Assembly (NCBI RefSeq): GCF_000276665.1
Contig: NW_004955476.1
Span: 9,278,248-9,342,247 of the forward strand
DNA: 64,000 nucleotides
Reading direction: 5' to 3'
DNA from: Chinchilla lanigera
Lineage: Eukaryota > Chordata > Mammalia > Rodentia > Chinchillidae
Numbering within the stretch: position 1 is the first letter of the stretch; every line of letters begins with the position of its first letter. Shown one piece after another: positions 21,430 to 33,305 of the stretch. A model generated the notes under the pieces. That model searched no databases. It was not told the origin of the DNA and saw only the letters and a list, made by a program, of their open reading frames with translations. A program made the translations under genes and the position numbers.

Positions 21430-22890
21430 GAAGCTGGTCATTTCTGAAGGTGGTGCTTCTCTTGAGCTAATCGTAAAGATGCCAGTTGCAGTTAAGTGTC
21501 TCAGTATTTCCAGAGGTTTATAACTTAGCTATAAAAATTCACTTTAGGCTACAGCTTGACATATAATCTCTCAGCCCAGGAGTGAATTTCTGTAACCACT
21601 TTCTGTTCAATTCAACACTACTTAATTCAATGTAGCTTTCATCCTCTAATAATATATGCTCATGAGTTATTACTGCCTCAGTGCAAATCACGCCCATTGT
21701 TAAAGTAATTGCTGAAGGTAAATATGAAAAAAGATACAACTTCACTGTTTCAGGGGTAATAAAAAGAAAATAGCATTAATTGTCTCTGCTGTTCTTTCTT
21801 CTAGCCATCTCTCTGTTCTCAAATCTCCAACCTGAATTTGCAAGGATTTTCTGTTAAAGGAAAACTGTGTCATTCCTAAGAGTGTGGCTTTTCTGGGATG
21901 GAGAGGCCTGTGCCATTACATTACATTTTGATAACCAGAATTTGAAGAAGAAAAATCCTTAGATGTATTATTTACAAGAGCCTGGGAAACTGGCTACACA
22001 GGGGTGGGCAAATGGTAGGAAGAGGAGCATGACAGGTAAAGAAGGGGTTGAGAATGAAGGGAGAGCCTTGTATTCCTGGTCTGCATCAGTCACCAACAAT
22101 TGACATCAGTCAATCATACCAGCTTTCCTTGAATTCTTTTTACCTGTCTTTAAAAATAAGCAACTTGGGACATAATGTCAAATAAGATTCCTTCTGACTC
22201 TAATACAACTCTATGGTCCTCAGATCCACAAAAATAGTTGCTATTCATTTTAGTTTCATCTGATAAAACAAGTCTAATTTAGGGCTGGGAACAGTAAAAT
22301 AAGACTGAAGATATTTCTGCCTGAACTATTGATATAGTCAATGCAGGGGGGGAAAAAAAGGAGAAAAAAAAAAAAAAAGAACTGGAGCAATTCAGTGGAA
22401 AAAGTCCGTTACTGATTTACCTAGTTGCTTGCTTAAACTCATTTAATCCATTTGATCCAAATGGTCTCCTGTGTATATCCAGTCTCAAAGCAGCGGAGGT
22501 AGAACCATCCTTGGAGTGGACTGTGCCTGCCTTTCTCTCTCCTGGTCCATTATGCTCATACATACAGGAGAAAAGATGCTTTTCTTGGATAGAGAAAGGG
22601 CATCTTGGAATCTTATGCACAGGGGCATCCATTGATTTAGCACAGTGGCATACACTTAACGCGCTCTAAAAGGGTTGCTGTTGAATTGAGCAGCACTGGG
22701 TCCAGTTAGGAGCCCTTGTCCATCTCTCCTACTGTCTTCGTGTCTCTGTCACCTGCTTCTCTTCCCTCCCATGACTCTTTAGGCCAAGGGCTGTCCCCAC
22801 CATTGGGGCAGTGTGCCTCCACCTTTCTCTGCACTCTCCCTGAACGACTTCCACCTGTTTTCTAATCATGCTTCTCTGTGGAGTGCAAAG
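21430..22890. other. Single-copy stretch with a possible conserved element
   Basis: No gene recognised. The sub-block 21540-21780 is AT-rich and repeat-free, with motifs such as 'ctcatgagttattactgc' and 'caaatcacgcccattg', and could be a conserved non-coding element (inference only). A purine-rich A tract lies at 22347-22380. Confidence 0.35.
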
Positions 22891-22893
22891 ACT

Positions 22894-23057
22894 CTGAGAT
22901 CGTGATTTGTTTGTTGTTGTTTTTTGGTTGTTTTTTTCTTTTTGTTTTTGTTTTTGTTTTTTTTTTTCAGTACCAGGAATCAAACTCACAGCCTTGCACT
23001 TGCCAGGCAGGCACTGTGCCGCTGAGCTAAATCCCCAGCCCCTGAGATCCTGATTTG
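22894..23057 (-). mobile_element. ID SINE with target-site duplication
   Basis: The reversed ID element has a T-rich tail with gttt(t) units at 22908-22967. Then come 'cagtaccaggaatcaaactc', 'gccttgcacttgccaggcag' and 'gctgagctaaatccccagcc'. It is flanked by 16-bp TSDs: 'ctgagatcgtgatttg' (22894-22909) and 'ctgagatcctgatttg' (23042-23057), one mismatch. ID elements derive from the BC1/tRNA-Ala lineage and move using L1 machinery. Confidence 0.95.
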
Positions 23058-23334
23058 GAGGATTTAACCTCTTTCTGATACTTAAGTTCCTAAGACTTGA
23101 TTTTAGGAACTAAAATCAGAGACTCATCAATATGCTAAACTCCACACACTATAAATGGAAGTATGCTTTTCAAACAAGAAGGAAGGCATTATTTATTATA
23201 GTTAATAGTTTTTTCTCCCCTCCTGGTTTATGGGAGAAATTGGTGCCAGCTTCATCTTTTCTCTTTACCTAACCTGTTTTTCTCATCTCTGAGTCAAATC
23301 AGAGTCCATATGCTAGTAGAGTTGATCTTCTGTT

Positions 23335-23420
23335 TAAATGCCATGTATTTAAATTCTGGCCTTGACAAGAGCTAAAAGACCCCAGACAAGTCATTCTACC
23401 TCTTAAGTTTTAGTCTTGGC
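23335..23420 (+). mobile_element. MIR SINE fragment
   Basis: 'gaccccagacaagtcattct' followed by 'acctcttaagttttagtc' matches MIR 'gaccttgggcaagtcacttaacctctctgagcctcag'. Confidence 0.6.
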
Positions 23421-24265
23421 TTTCCTTACATTTTCCCTTTCCTATGCAAAGCCCAAACACCGCTGCCTTCCCTCCTTTTAACATGTCCATCACCGGTCTA
23501 GTGGTGTCATCAGATGTGCCCCTGTTGATCCTACCCAGCAAACTGTGAACTCTGTGAAGCTGGAAGCTCAGGCCAGGCTCTCTGCAGTCAGCCAGTAGAC
23601 AGAGGAGAGCAAGGGGATCATGTTTGGGGTGGGGCCAAACATGGTAATCTTCTCTGCCTGCATCTCGGTGACAAGGGTTAATCACACAGTGACATGGGCA
23701 AAGAATAAAATCTTGTCATCGTCCTGTGCTCCAGAGAAAAATTAAGCAGTGTAGAGAAGGCATTCCACTGTCTCTGTCTACAATATGTGGTGATGGGGGG
23801 AAGGATACGAAAATGAAAGACAAAACAAAGAAAGTACAATTTCACTTCTCCCAGACATCTATGGTTCTTTAATGTAATGTTTTCCACAGTTCAGCCAGCC
23901 CAGCACCGCCTAGTAAGTTTCGCTATGATGATAATGTGTCATTGTTTTTCTTCCTTTAAACTGATTTCTTGTCCCAAATGTTTATTTTTTATAATAGGTG
24001 TTTTTGGCCACGGCTGTGACTAGAAAATTGGCATTTTTCTCTGATCTGTATTAAAATCAATGATGAGTAATAAAACAAATTCATTTATATCTCACCTAAG
24101 ACATTTTGTGTAGCGTTGGTGGGCCTTCTACACTTTGGGAAACACAGCCTCGCTGGATTCGGCAGACAGATGGACGCCTGTGGCCAGTGAGGAATGTTAA
24201 CTGTTCAACATGTGTGTTCAAGGAAAGCAGAGCAGAAAACCCAGCCAGGTGGCTTCTAAAAATCT
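23421..24265. other. Single-copy non-coding stretch
   Basis: No gene or repeat recognised. The 23920-24100 part is AT-rich and repeat-free ('gtattaaaatcaatgatgag') and could be conserved, but this cannot be judged alone. Confidence 0.4.
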
Positions 24266-24424
24266 CCCTCCCTCCCTCCCTCCCTTCCTTTGTCCCTGCC
24301 TCCCTCCCTCCCTTTTTCCCTTCCTCCCTTCCTTCCTTCCTTCCTTCCTCCCTCCCTCCCTCCCTCCCTTCTTTCTTTCCTCTCTCTCTCTCTCCTCTCC
24401 TTGCTCCTTCCCTCTTTTCCACCT
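24266..24424. repeat. CCTT/CCCT pyrimidine microsatellite
   Basis: A long pure-pyrimidine tract on the plus strand made of 'ccct', 'ccttcctt' and 'ctctct' blocks. The Lys/Glu/Gly or Pro/Ser/Leu open frames over it on both strands are artefacts of this composition. It is a likely length-variable, triplex-capable locus. Confidence 0.95.
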
Positions 24425-25730
24425 TTCCTACTTTCTGTTAGATTCTGAAGAGGACGAGAGAGGGAAGGATCTAAGAGAGGCGCCCTTTTCTGAGCTCCCA
24501 CAGTACTTTTCCCTCGAGAGGGCAGCATCAGGTTAGCATTAAGAAGTCCTGTTCAGCTACAGGCCCCCAAGACCCACTGCCCCATGCCCACCCAAGCCCA
24601 TTCCCATCATACTCGGGTGCCAGTTCTCCTTGGGACAGAATTGTTCTGCCCACTTGGCTGCATTAGGGGAACCTGCTAACCAGGTCTGGATTCAGGACAG
24701 TGAGCAAACAGCCCAGCAGAGCGCTGTGAAAGTGGCTCGTTTTCCTATCAACAGAATTTTACATCTACCCAGTAAATTTCATCTGAACCCTCTAACTCTA
24801 GTAAAATACAGCAAAGCACAGTAAATTCCACTTTACGGCTTTTACAGTTTGAGAACAGCTCCGGGCAGTCTGGGGACTGAGGCACCAGAGTAGACTCCCA
24901 GGGCTGCTTCGTCCCCGAGGGAAGCCGGCGTTCTGCCCCTGCTCCTCCATGCCCACCCACCCGCATGACATCCCCTGGCCCTCCAGCATCACTTACGTCC
25001 CATGTCTATGTCAGCAAAGCCAGCTCTACTGAGTAAAGAAAGAAGCAATTAAATTAGGAAGCAGAAGGTTGCTTGCTTCCTGGGACAGGAGCAAATGAGC
25101 TTCATTAAAATGGGGATTTAGTCACTGACTTATTAAAACAGACCTGACCGCCCCAAAAGGTCCCTAGGCCTTCCCTCCCCCCTTTACCATGTGGTAAATC
25201 AAGTAACATTCCACTCCCCCACGCCGAAGCATGTTTCTGTAAATTTCCCTGAGGCAGGCCTTCTTACTTTCAACTGGATTTTAATGGACTATTCTCCTTG
25301 CCTTCGGAGGTTGTTAAGACTCCCAAGTCCTGTAACAGAACGAAGTTGGTCACCATGGCAATTGGCTTCTTAGGACCTGCTACCTCAGACATCACCCATC
25401 AGTCAGGATCCACGCCGAGCCTGCCCTGTGCTGCCCTTGAGCTAGAGCTGTCTTCCTGTCCCTGCACAGGGAGGACTCTTCCTGTCCCTTAACACAGGAG
25501 GACTCTTCCCATCCCTCCACAGAGGAGGGCCCCAGGGCCAGGCTGAGGGCACTGCCAGAGCCCCACTAGTGGGCAGGCAGAAGCTCCCACTGTCCTCACA
25601 GGCCTGCCCTGGAGCAGTCCCTTCTGGAGGGATCCTGGGTGGTGGACACGATGCTCCTATATTATAACATCCATCTGCGGGGAATTAACAACTCTGAGAG
25701 CTTTTGTTCTGACCTGAGAAGCAAGGATTG
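24425..25730. other. Single-copy non-coding stretch
   Basis: No gene recognised. The sub-block 25020-25330 is AT-rich, with 'gagcttcattaaaatgggga' and 'accatgtggtaaatcaag', and is repeat-free. The 25430-25570 part contains three imperfect copies of a 'gaggactcttcc' motif. Confidence 0.4.
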
Positions 25731-25734
25731 GCTT

Positions 25735-25880
25735 TTTTTAAATTAAGTTTATTGGTACAATTTTGATATACATAATGGTCGTACTCATCATAGGGTAATT
25801 TGTCCATGTATATGACATATTTTGATTCCTCTTTTTTTCCCAATCCTTTCCCCTCCTTTCAACCCCTCTGCCCCTCCCTC
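25735..25880 (-). mobile_element. L1 3' UTR end
   Basis: 'aagtttattggtacaatttt', 'gatatacataatggtcgtac' and 'tagggtaatttgtccatgta', then a pyrimidine-rich run, is the reversed 3' end of a rodent-type L1 (tttattggtac ... tgtacataatggt). It is strongly 5'-truncated. Confidence 0.65.
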
Positions 25881-26199
25881 TTGCTTTGGAGACTGAGAAG
25901 AACATGAGCCTGGGGGAAATGGTTAGAAGAGGGAGTCAGACCAAACGAGGGTTTTGGACCTCTTGGGATGGTAGGCATTTGTGGAAGCTGGAAGGCTTTG
26001 TGCTTTGGGAACCAGACGATGGCATCAAACCGAGTGGGTGGGGGCAGAGTCTGGATAATCCCACTGTAGGCAGATCCCCTACGGCCAGACAACCCCTCCC
26101 TCAAAGAAAGCACAGTGAGAGGAGGGACAACACAGTGGTTGAAGTGGCTTGGAGATGTCCTCAACTGCCCTCCTCACAGTGGCCCCAGGCACCCTGTCC

Positions 26200-26405
26200 C
26201 TTGTGCCATCTTCTACCCCATCCTGTCATACACTTCTAGACAGTGCTCATTACTGCGTCATACCTTTCTGCTCATCTTGTTTTCACCCTTTGTCTTTCCC
26301 GAAGAACGCTGGCTCCACAAAAGTGGGGACCTTATTTATCTTGTTCATTGATCTCTAGTGCCCGATAAATTAAGACCTTAATGAATATTTGTTGAGTAAG
26401 TGAAT
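26200..26405 (+). mobile_element. L2 LINE, 3' end
   Basis: 'acaaaagtggggaccttatt', 'tatcttgttcattgatctct' and 'agtgcccgataaattaagac ... atgaatatttgttgagtaagtga' match the L2 3' end (gggcagggacc ... tcttgttcac ... caataaatatttgttgaatgaatga). Confidence 0.7.
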
Positions 26406-27475
26406 AAAATGTAGGCAAGAGACAAACCTGGAACTCCCAGAAATACTTTGGAGGTGGTCGGATGGGGTGGGGTGGAGGGTGGATGTGGTGGGACAGAGAT
26501 CCCAAAATCAGGGCTAAGGGACGCATCCTTTTGGATTGGCAAAGGCTTGGAAAGTTGTGTCCCAAGCGCCATCAATCCAGTCTTCCAACTGACACAGCAA
26601 GCATCACCCTTTCCACTTCACAGGTGAGAAAGCTAAGATATATAAAGATCACTGACCAGGGCCAGGGCCCTCTGACAATCTGAGGAAGACGGAGAATGTG
26701 CAGCTCTATCCAGTCCATTCTATAGGTCACACATCGCACTCTACCATGTGGGCTGATGTCTGCTCATGGGTTGTCTCCTGCCTGTGGGATGGAGGACAGG
26801 CAACATGGGCATAAATCTCTCAGAAGAACAGCTGCAGCACAGCTCTTGTTTTGACAGTACTGTGCAGGGCCAAAATTAAAAAAATAAAATAAAACAAAAA
26901 CAAATATGGCCAAAGTTCATGGCCCACGTCTGCCAAGTCACTGCCAAAACGAAAGGGAGGTCTCTTTGATGTAGGCGAGCCCAGCTGATCTCCTCATGGT
27001 CAGCGTAGGACATGACAATGCTTTGAAGCTGCAGTTACACAAAAATGATATTGAGCGATCCTGTTCCACGGTCCTCATAACTCAAGAGGTAGCAGGGATG
27101 AGTGGTAACGTCACCACAAAAGAGACAGCATGTTGTGTTAAGTGTAGGGGAGCGCTCCTTGTGTGAAGCCAGCTATGGTTACTGTGGTTGACAATTTGTA
27201 GGATTCACTGCTTTCGCTGTCCTTGAAATATCTTTCCAAACACTGGTGGTGGAGTGTTTGCCCCATCTCTGTTCCCTCGCAGCTCCCATGAGAGTTCTAA
27301 ACCTTGTTTCCCCAGGTGCAGAGAAAGTCAATTAGCAGTCAATGGTTGCTGCTAATCACTATCTCATCCCCATTTCCATTTCGACCATGGAGAATGAAGT
27401 GCCTTTAAAAGAAGACCGAAGGGAAATTTTGTTTAGAACACCCTCGCACATGAAGTTAGGATTAAAATAAAATCT
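26406..27475. other. Single-copy non-coding stretch
   Basis: No gene recognised. A short reversed MIR-like core ('cttcacaggtgagaaagcta') lies at 26610-26640 and an A-rich run at 26875-26903. Confidence 0.4.
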
Positions 27476-27479
27476 TCCA

Positions 27480-27895
27480 TCTTTTGCTGAGAAATTCCAT
27501 TTCTGTAAATAATTCTAAAGAAAATGATACTAAAGATAGTAGGAGTTTCATGCCCAAAGTTCTTTACTGAAGCAGTAACAGGGAAGAGAGGTCGAACTAA
27601 ATTTCTATAGCAGGTAACAAGATCTGTATTTGACAACTTTACCCAGGTGGGAGATAAGATGTAGCAATTAAAAGATTATGAAATAATATAACAGCACAAG
27701 GAACTGCTAATGCTTTAAACTGAAGTGGAGAAAAATAGAAAACAAAGTTAATACTTGGTGTCAACATAACTAAAAAAGTAGTTTTAATGCATAGAAAAAA
27801 GCTTGGAAGAAAACACAACAAAATATTTAAAGTGTTGGACATGTATGACAGGACCATAATTATTTTTCTTCCTTTCATTAGCTCATCTGAGTTTT
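27480..27895 (+). mobile_element. L1ME-like LINE 3' end
   Basis: 'gagaaattccatttctgtaa', 'ataattctaaagaaaatgat' and 'catagaaaaaagcttggaag', then 'aaaacacaacaaaatattta', follow the sense order of L1ME 3' sequence (aatttatcctaagaaaat ... catagaaaaaagactggaaggaaatacaccaaaatg). Confidence 0.7.
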
Positions 27896-29035
27896 TCACA
27901 TATATGTTATGCTGATATACCTTATTGTTATAATTTTATTCTTGAAAGATTTCCAACCTTCTTATGGGAAAGCAAATTCATATCAAATAATTTCTATTCC
28001 TCAGTGGCTGTGGCTTTAAGTTCAAAGTCAATCTGCATGAAAAGAATCATCCTACTGCTTTTAAAGCATTATGTCTACACTGGGAACTTTCTGCATTCTC
28101 TTGGCTCACAATGATCACTATAAGACACATAATTATTGTTTGGTTTTGTATAAGAGGAGTTAGAAAATAGCAGAAACTGACATATCTCAATGTACAGGCT
28201 TGCACTGTTGTGATATATTGTTAAATATATCTGTTCCCTGGGCCCTGATTCCCAGCACAATGGGCTTTAAAAGCCTTCTAATTTCCCAAGCAATAGGGAT
28301 GCTAGGTGAATGTTTTTTCCAAATATTTGGTCACTGAACACAGATCTAATCCCTTGAAATTTCCCTGGCAATAGGAGCATCTTTTGCCTTAATGAGATGA
28401 CTCTTACATTTCCTGGATGGGGAAGACCAAGCCAGGATTGGAAACTTGGAACTTTCAGCCCCCACCTTTTTCCCCACCTTTGTCCTCTGGGGAGGGCAGA
28501 AGACATAGAGATTAAGCGAATCATCCATCCTACCTCCACGGAAATCTCCATGCAGTGGGCTTTGGAGTCCTTCTGGGCTGCCACACGTAATGTGCGGGGA
28601 GGGCTGCACGCTGGCTCCACACAGCAGAAGCCCCTGCAGCCTGGGTCCTCTCAGAACTTGCCTGTGCACCGCTGTATCTGGGTGTTCATTTGTGTTCTTA
28701 GCTAAATCCTTCATGATAAATGTAAATACAGTGTTTCTTTGGTTCGGGGAGTCACTCTCCTAATTAATCAAACTCCAGAAGGTGATCATGAGCCTATGTG
28801 GAAGCTATAGAAGTTGATCTCACAGAAATACACAGCAGAGTAGTCCTTACTAGGCTGTGCATGGGGGAGCCGATGGGAAGAGGGGTGAGGACAAAATGTT
28901 ACCCAGAGCGGAGATGCGGTTAGGTAGAGAAAAACCTTCGGATGTTCTGTACAGCAACAAGATAACAACAGCTGACAACAATTAATTACACATTTCAAAA
29001 TACCTAGTAGAGAGGACTTTAAAGTTCCCAACACA
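27896..29035. other. Single-copy non-coding stretch
   Basis: No gene or clear repeat. Open frames at 28267-28714 lie on both strands in the same interval with unrelated translations, so none is favoured. Confidence 0.4.
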
Positions 29036-29039
29036 AAGA

Positions 29040-29175
29040 AATGATAAATGTTTGAAGGGATGGCTGTACCAATTACCCTGCCCTGACCATTACACACTGT
29101 ACACACTTATGGAAATGTCACACTGAACTGTGCACAATTATGTTGAGTAAATTAAAAGTGAAAACAAATCAACCC
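29040..29175 (+). mobile_element. L1M LINE, extreme 3' UTR
   Basis: 'ctgaccattacacactgtac' plus 'acacttatggaaatgtcaca', 'tgaactgtgcacaattatgt' and 'gagtaaattaaaag' match the tail of L1M 3' UTRs (gatcattacacattgtatacatgtatc ... tatgtacaattattatg ... tcaattaaaa). Confidence 0.55.
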
Positions 29176-31540
29176 AACTCAAAGTGGAGCTATATATTCA
29201 TATATATACCAAAATACACATATGTAATTATAATTTTTAGTAGCCGTAGTGAAGACAGCAAAACAAAGTAGATAAGTTAATTTTAGTAGCATTTTATTTA
29301 ACTCGTTACATCCAAAATACTATCAATGTTTAATTAATATAAAGATGTTAGTGCTATGTTTAGGAGTTTTTTCACACCGGGTCTTCAAATCCAGCGTGTA
29401 TTTCATACGTACATAACATTCGAATTCAAACCAGACTATTTCGAGCACTCTGGAGCCACATGTAGGCCACAGGCTCTCTTCACACTGGACAAGGACATTT
29501 CTAAGTCTCGTTTCTCACACAAACTCACGCACTTCAGGACAAGTGTCGAAGTGTTGAACTGTCCACATTTTATGTGGAAAGTTCTAGGTCCTGTTCCTGT
29601 CTCCCCACCTGCAGCATGAGCTAAGGATGAAAGTACCAGTTTAAGAAAGGTATACGAGAGCCTCACACAGTGCCGGTGCCAGGATGCCATCAAATATTCC
29701 ACCCACCAGCCATACCTGCTGTTCCAGTCACCTCCTTCCTGTTGAGGGCTTTAAATACTCAGTATTGAGTATTTAATAGTTGACATTCTTTATTGTTTGA
29801 TCTGAACAAACAGGAAATACGCTGCTCACACAAACAACTTCATTTTTGCCACTTAGATTAAGTTGCCTTAAAATAATTTCAGTTGTTATTTAAGATTTGG
29901 TTTTAATGACTCCATGACCATAGTATTTAAGATATAATTTTCATGTTGTACTTTTCTACGACAGGAGCTTTGTCTCCATCAAGATTTTAATCAGTGCCTC
30001 AAATACTGATCTACTGTAATTGCATCATCATTCAGCTGTTACAATGTCAAGAAAACAAACTGGGCTAATCAGCAGTGTGTCACTTACACAGAGGTGGCTC
30101 CAGCACTAGCAGGGTCATTGTCAAGTGTCATGTGGGAGGAAGCTGCGTCTTTCTGTGTCAGGATGGCCCACCAAGATCTTTTTAGAGAATCTCATACCCC
30201 AGTTACTTTTGCGGTGAGTACAAACCTTGGTATTTCCTGTTACAAGCCACAGCTGACCCATTCTCACCAGTTAAATGTACGGTTGTTTAAGATAGATGCC
30301 AGACACTGTTTTTAAGAGTGTCCTACAAGCGGGAGTGGTGAGAGGGAAGTGTGCCTTCGGCAGCAGCTACAAATCAGAATATACTTAGTAAAATGAAGGG
30401 GAGGAGGAACTGAGGCATGGTGAGTATTCTGCCTGCCTGGCTCAGGACCAGAGAACAGAATCATTATTGGATAAACTGAGCTGCTATTGGAGCCACAGTT
30501 TAAATTCGGAAATAAACCTTCTCACATAAGATATCCCAGAAGCTTGTGTGGCTCGATGGAGTTTGGTGATTACCAAAGGTTTTCTTCAAGCACATTATTG
30601 TGTGCAATACCAACATATACCCAAAGGACATAACCGTGGAACTAACCCGGGGAGAAGAAGGTGGGTTACCTTCCTTCCCCCACAGAACCAGCACCCTCCC
30701 CCAAACTGCACAATGCCCAAAGGCTCTCTCATACGAAAACTTTGAACCTTATGATACTTCCAAGTCCTACCACCAAACAGTCTACACATCTGCGTTAAAC
30801 AAAATGTGGAATCTGTGACTACACAGAATACGAAGTGTGATGGAAAAAGATACGATGAATGCTTAAATTTTTAAAATTTATTTCAGTCAAAGACACATTG
30901 CCATAAGCCCCCCTCAAAACACTCCTCTTCTCTTCGAGCACATGTGTCCCATCATTCTTGCCTCTCTCTGAAGCGGTTCTGGACATCCTCTTTCATGAGA
31001 GTTTTTACAAGGTGTGATTGAGAAGTACAGTGAATGCTGCTGGCCAACACCATCCAATAGAAAGGCAGGATCATAGAAAATATTATGGTGCATCCTCAAC
31101 TATCTTATGCATGGGTTCTGGAACCTTGTGACTTCTGGCTCATCCCCAAAGTCAAAATGGCCACGAGTGGTCAACATTTTCAATCAATTCAGGACACTGA
31201 GTTAGCCCTGACAGTGCAACTAGAGACACTCGAGAAAAAGCTCTCCAGAAGTGCTTCAGAAAGTAGCACGAAGGACAGGAAAAGCATATTCTAAGTGAGG
31301 GGGAGGATTTTGAGAAGGATTAATGGCAACGGGCCTTTTATCATAATAATTTTTCTTTTAACGTTCAACATACTTTTTGATGATACCTCATACACAGGTA
31401 GTTTGAAAATCTTACATTGAGATAATATTTAAGGGGAACGTAGAGAAGAAAAAAGCTATTCAGTTTATGAGCCTATAATGGAGAACAGTTTCTCAGCAGC
31501 TGAAGGTCATCTTGAAGGGAGGAAAGCTAGAAAGGAGATG
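29176..31540. other. Single-copy non-coding stretch
   Basis: No gene recognised. AT-rich, repeat-free sub-blocks (29280-29350, 29780-30020) could be constrained. The open frames at 29356-29702 occur on both strands of the same DNA and look fortuitous. Confidence 0.35.
29751..29776. repeat. Perfect 11-bp inverted repeat
   Basis: 'ttaaatactca' (29751-29761) and 'tgagtatttaa' (29766-29776) flank the 4-nt loop 'gtat'. It can form a short hairpin or cruciform; the role is unknown. Confidence 0.6.
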
Positions 31541-31544
31541 TCAG

Positions 31545-31660
31545 GATGCCTCAGTTCTGGTCCTGACCCCACTCATCAGCTAGGGCTTCTCAGCATAACG
31601 TTTCACCTCTAGCCTCTGTCTGCTTTGATTTCTCCACCTATAAAAGAAAAGCATCCAAAT
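31545..31660 (+). mobile_element. MIR SINE
   Basis: 'ccactcatcagctagggctt', 'tttcacctctagcctctgtc' and 'gatttctccacctataaaag' follow the MIR order (cactcactagctgtgtgac ... cacttaacctctctgagcctcag ... tcctcatctgtaaaa). Confidence 0.5.
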
Positions 31661-32655
31661 AGATATATTCTCCTTGCCAGGAATGAAGTTCTACAGTGCT
31701 GTGATTCTAAATTTAGACATATACAGGGAATCCAACTCAGGTGGTAAGGATATAAATACCAGTTGAATATCGATAATTGCATATGGTTCAACCTAACAGC
31801 ACCCAGAGGGATCCAGACCACCACATCCACCACTAAACACAGACACCACAGCCTCTTCCTGTAAGAGTTTAGCATATAGGGCACAGGAGAGAAATTCACA
31901 GAGAGAAAGGGAAATTATAGAAAATGTATTTTGAGTCATGTGCCTATCAGCAACTTTCTCAGGGAATAAAAGCATGCTCTAGGATACGATAGCATAACAT
32001 GCCCAGGACGAGACATTCCCAAGTCATTTCTCTGTCATCGTCTGTGATGGGCCCAGGAATGGTAATAGGAGCCTGTGTTAGTTCTGTCTGAAAATGCCAG
32101 CTGGTTCAAAGTACTTATGTAGGCCACGGATGTCACAGCCTAGATGTGGTCACCGTGATATTCAAAGGTCAAAGAGGGGTCTAATTACATGCCCTAGTGC
32201 ATAAAGGCCAGAGTCGCCGGAGCATGAGCTTAATCACTCGGGCCAAACAAGACCCATTTATAATTTTAATTATCAGCAAATCCGACAACTCTATCAAATA
32301 CCAATTATTTGGCTGTTGCTGAAAATAACTGTCTTGTCTTGTTAGCCTCCAGAATAACCCCTTGAGGGATGCTGAAATGTTTCCCTTAATATAAATATTT
32401 ATCAAAATCCATCAAGCAGGATTAGACTCATTTAATGATGCTCAGTATTCGTGGTTTCTATTATTTATTTTTGTGGAACTTCTAGAATAGGGAGAATGTT
32501 ACAGAGACTGTCAACATTGTCCACCCCTAACATCTGGGCCTCACTTTAGGACACAATGCAAGTGATGCCCCAACAGCTTTCTTTTTTAAAATATTGAAAT
32601 AGTGCACCTCACCATTCAGTGAGACTGTACAGGGGGCCCCCGTTCAGTGACAAAC
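31661..32655. other. Single-copy stretch including a candidate conserved element
   Basis: No gene recognised. The block 32190-32440 is repeat-free and motif-rich ('gagcttaatcactcgg', 'tttataattttaattatcag', 'aataccaattatttggctg', 'tcatttaatgatgctc'). It has the composition of a conserved enhancer. This is inference without cross-species data. Confidence 0.35.
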
Positions 32656-32793
32656 ACTTTCTGTGTCTGTTTTGGTTTTTTTTTGGTTTTTTTTTGGGGG
32701 GGGTACCGGGAATACCGAACTCAGGACCTTGCACTTGCCAGGCAGACACTTGTGCCACTGAGCTAAATCCCCAGCCCCTACTTTCTGGGTCTG
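32656..32793 (-). mobile_element. ID SINE with target-site duplication
   Basis: The reversed ID has a T-rich tail, 'ggtaccgggaataccgaact', 'caggaccttgcacttgccag' and 'cactgagctaaatccccagc'. The TSD is 'actttctgtgtctg' (32656-32669) and 'actttctgggtctg' (32780-32793), one mismatch over 14. It is close in sequence to the copy at 33169. Confidence 0.95.
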
Positions 32794-33168
32794 GACACCT
32801 GGAATATATAATGAAAAATAGAGGAGGTTTTCCCCCCAAAGAGTTCACATTCAGAGAAATTAATACATGCTAGTGAAGAATTTAGCTTTAGGCTAGACAG
32901 GACTTATTTTTCTTTAATTCCAAAATTAGGTTTTGCATGGAGAATCCAAGAAACAGTCCATAAATGATTAATCTTAACATTAAGCAATAGTTACTCTGAG
33001 CATGCTATTAAATAAGCCTATGAAATTGCAAATTCAATAACTGTTGAACATCAGTAATCTCACATAGGTTAACCTAATAGCATGTGAGGAGAAATAAAAA
33101 AAAGAGATGTAAAATGCCCAGATGGCCTAAGTTTTTAAAAATTGACTCTCTTAAGGGCACATGTCTTC
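32794..33168. other. Single-copy AT-rich spacer between two ID elements
   Basis: No gene or repeat is recognised between the two same-orientation ID insertions. Confidence 0.4.
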
Positions 33169-33305
33169 AAGTGACTTGTGTTTATTTGTTTTTTTTTTTT
33201 TTTGGTTTTTCTCTGGTACCGGGAACCGAACTCACGACCTTGCACTTGCCAGACAGGCGCTTTTGCCGCTGAGCTAAATCCCCAGCCCCAAGTGACTTGT
33301 GTTTA
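33169..33305 (-). mobile_element. Young ID SINE with perfect target-site duplication
   Basis: The reversed ID has a 15-T run, 'ctggtaccgggaaccgaact', 'cacgaccttgcacttgccag' and 'gccgctgagctaaatcccca'. The TSD 'aagtgacttgtgttta' is perfect over 16 bp (33169-33184 and 33290-33305). The intact tail, TSD and preserved CpGs make it one of the youngest insertions in the window. Its tRNA-derived promoter region would be transcribed on the minus strand if active. Confidence 0.96.

Noticed and set aside
22347..22380. A-rich tract considered as a retrotransposon tail
   Set aside because: No matching direct repeats on either side and no SINE or LINE body.
24096..24536. Lys/Glu/Gly-rich and Pro/Ser/Leu-rich open frames on both strands
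   Set aside because: They are translations of a pyrimidine microsatellite and do not represent proteins.
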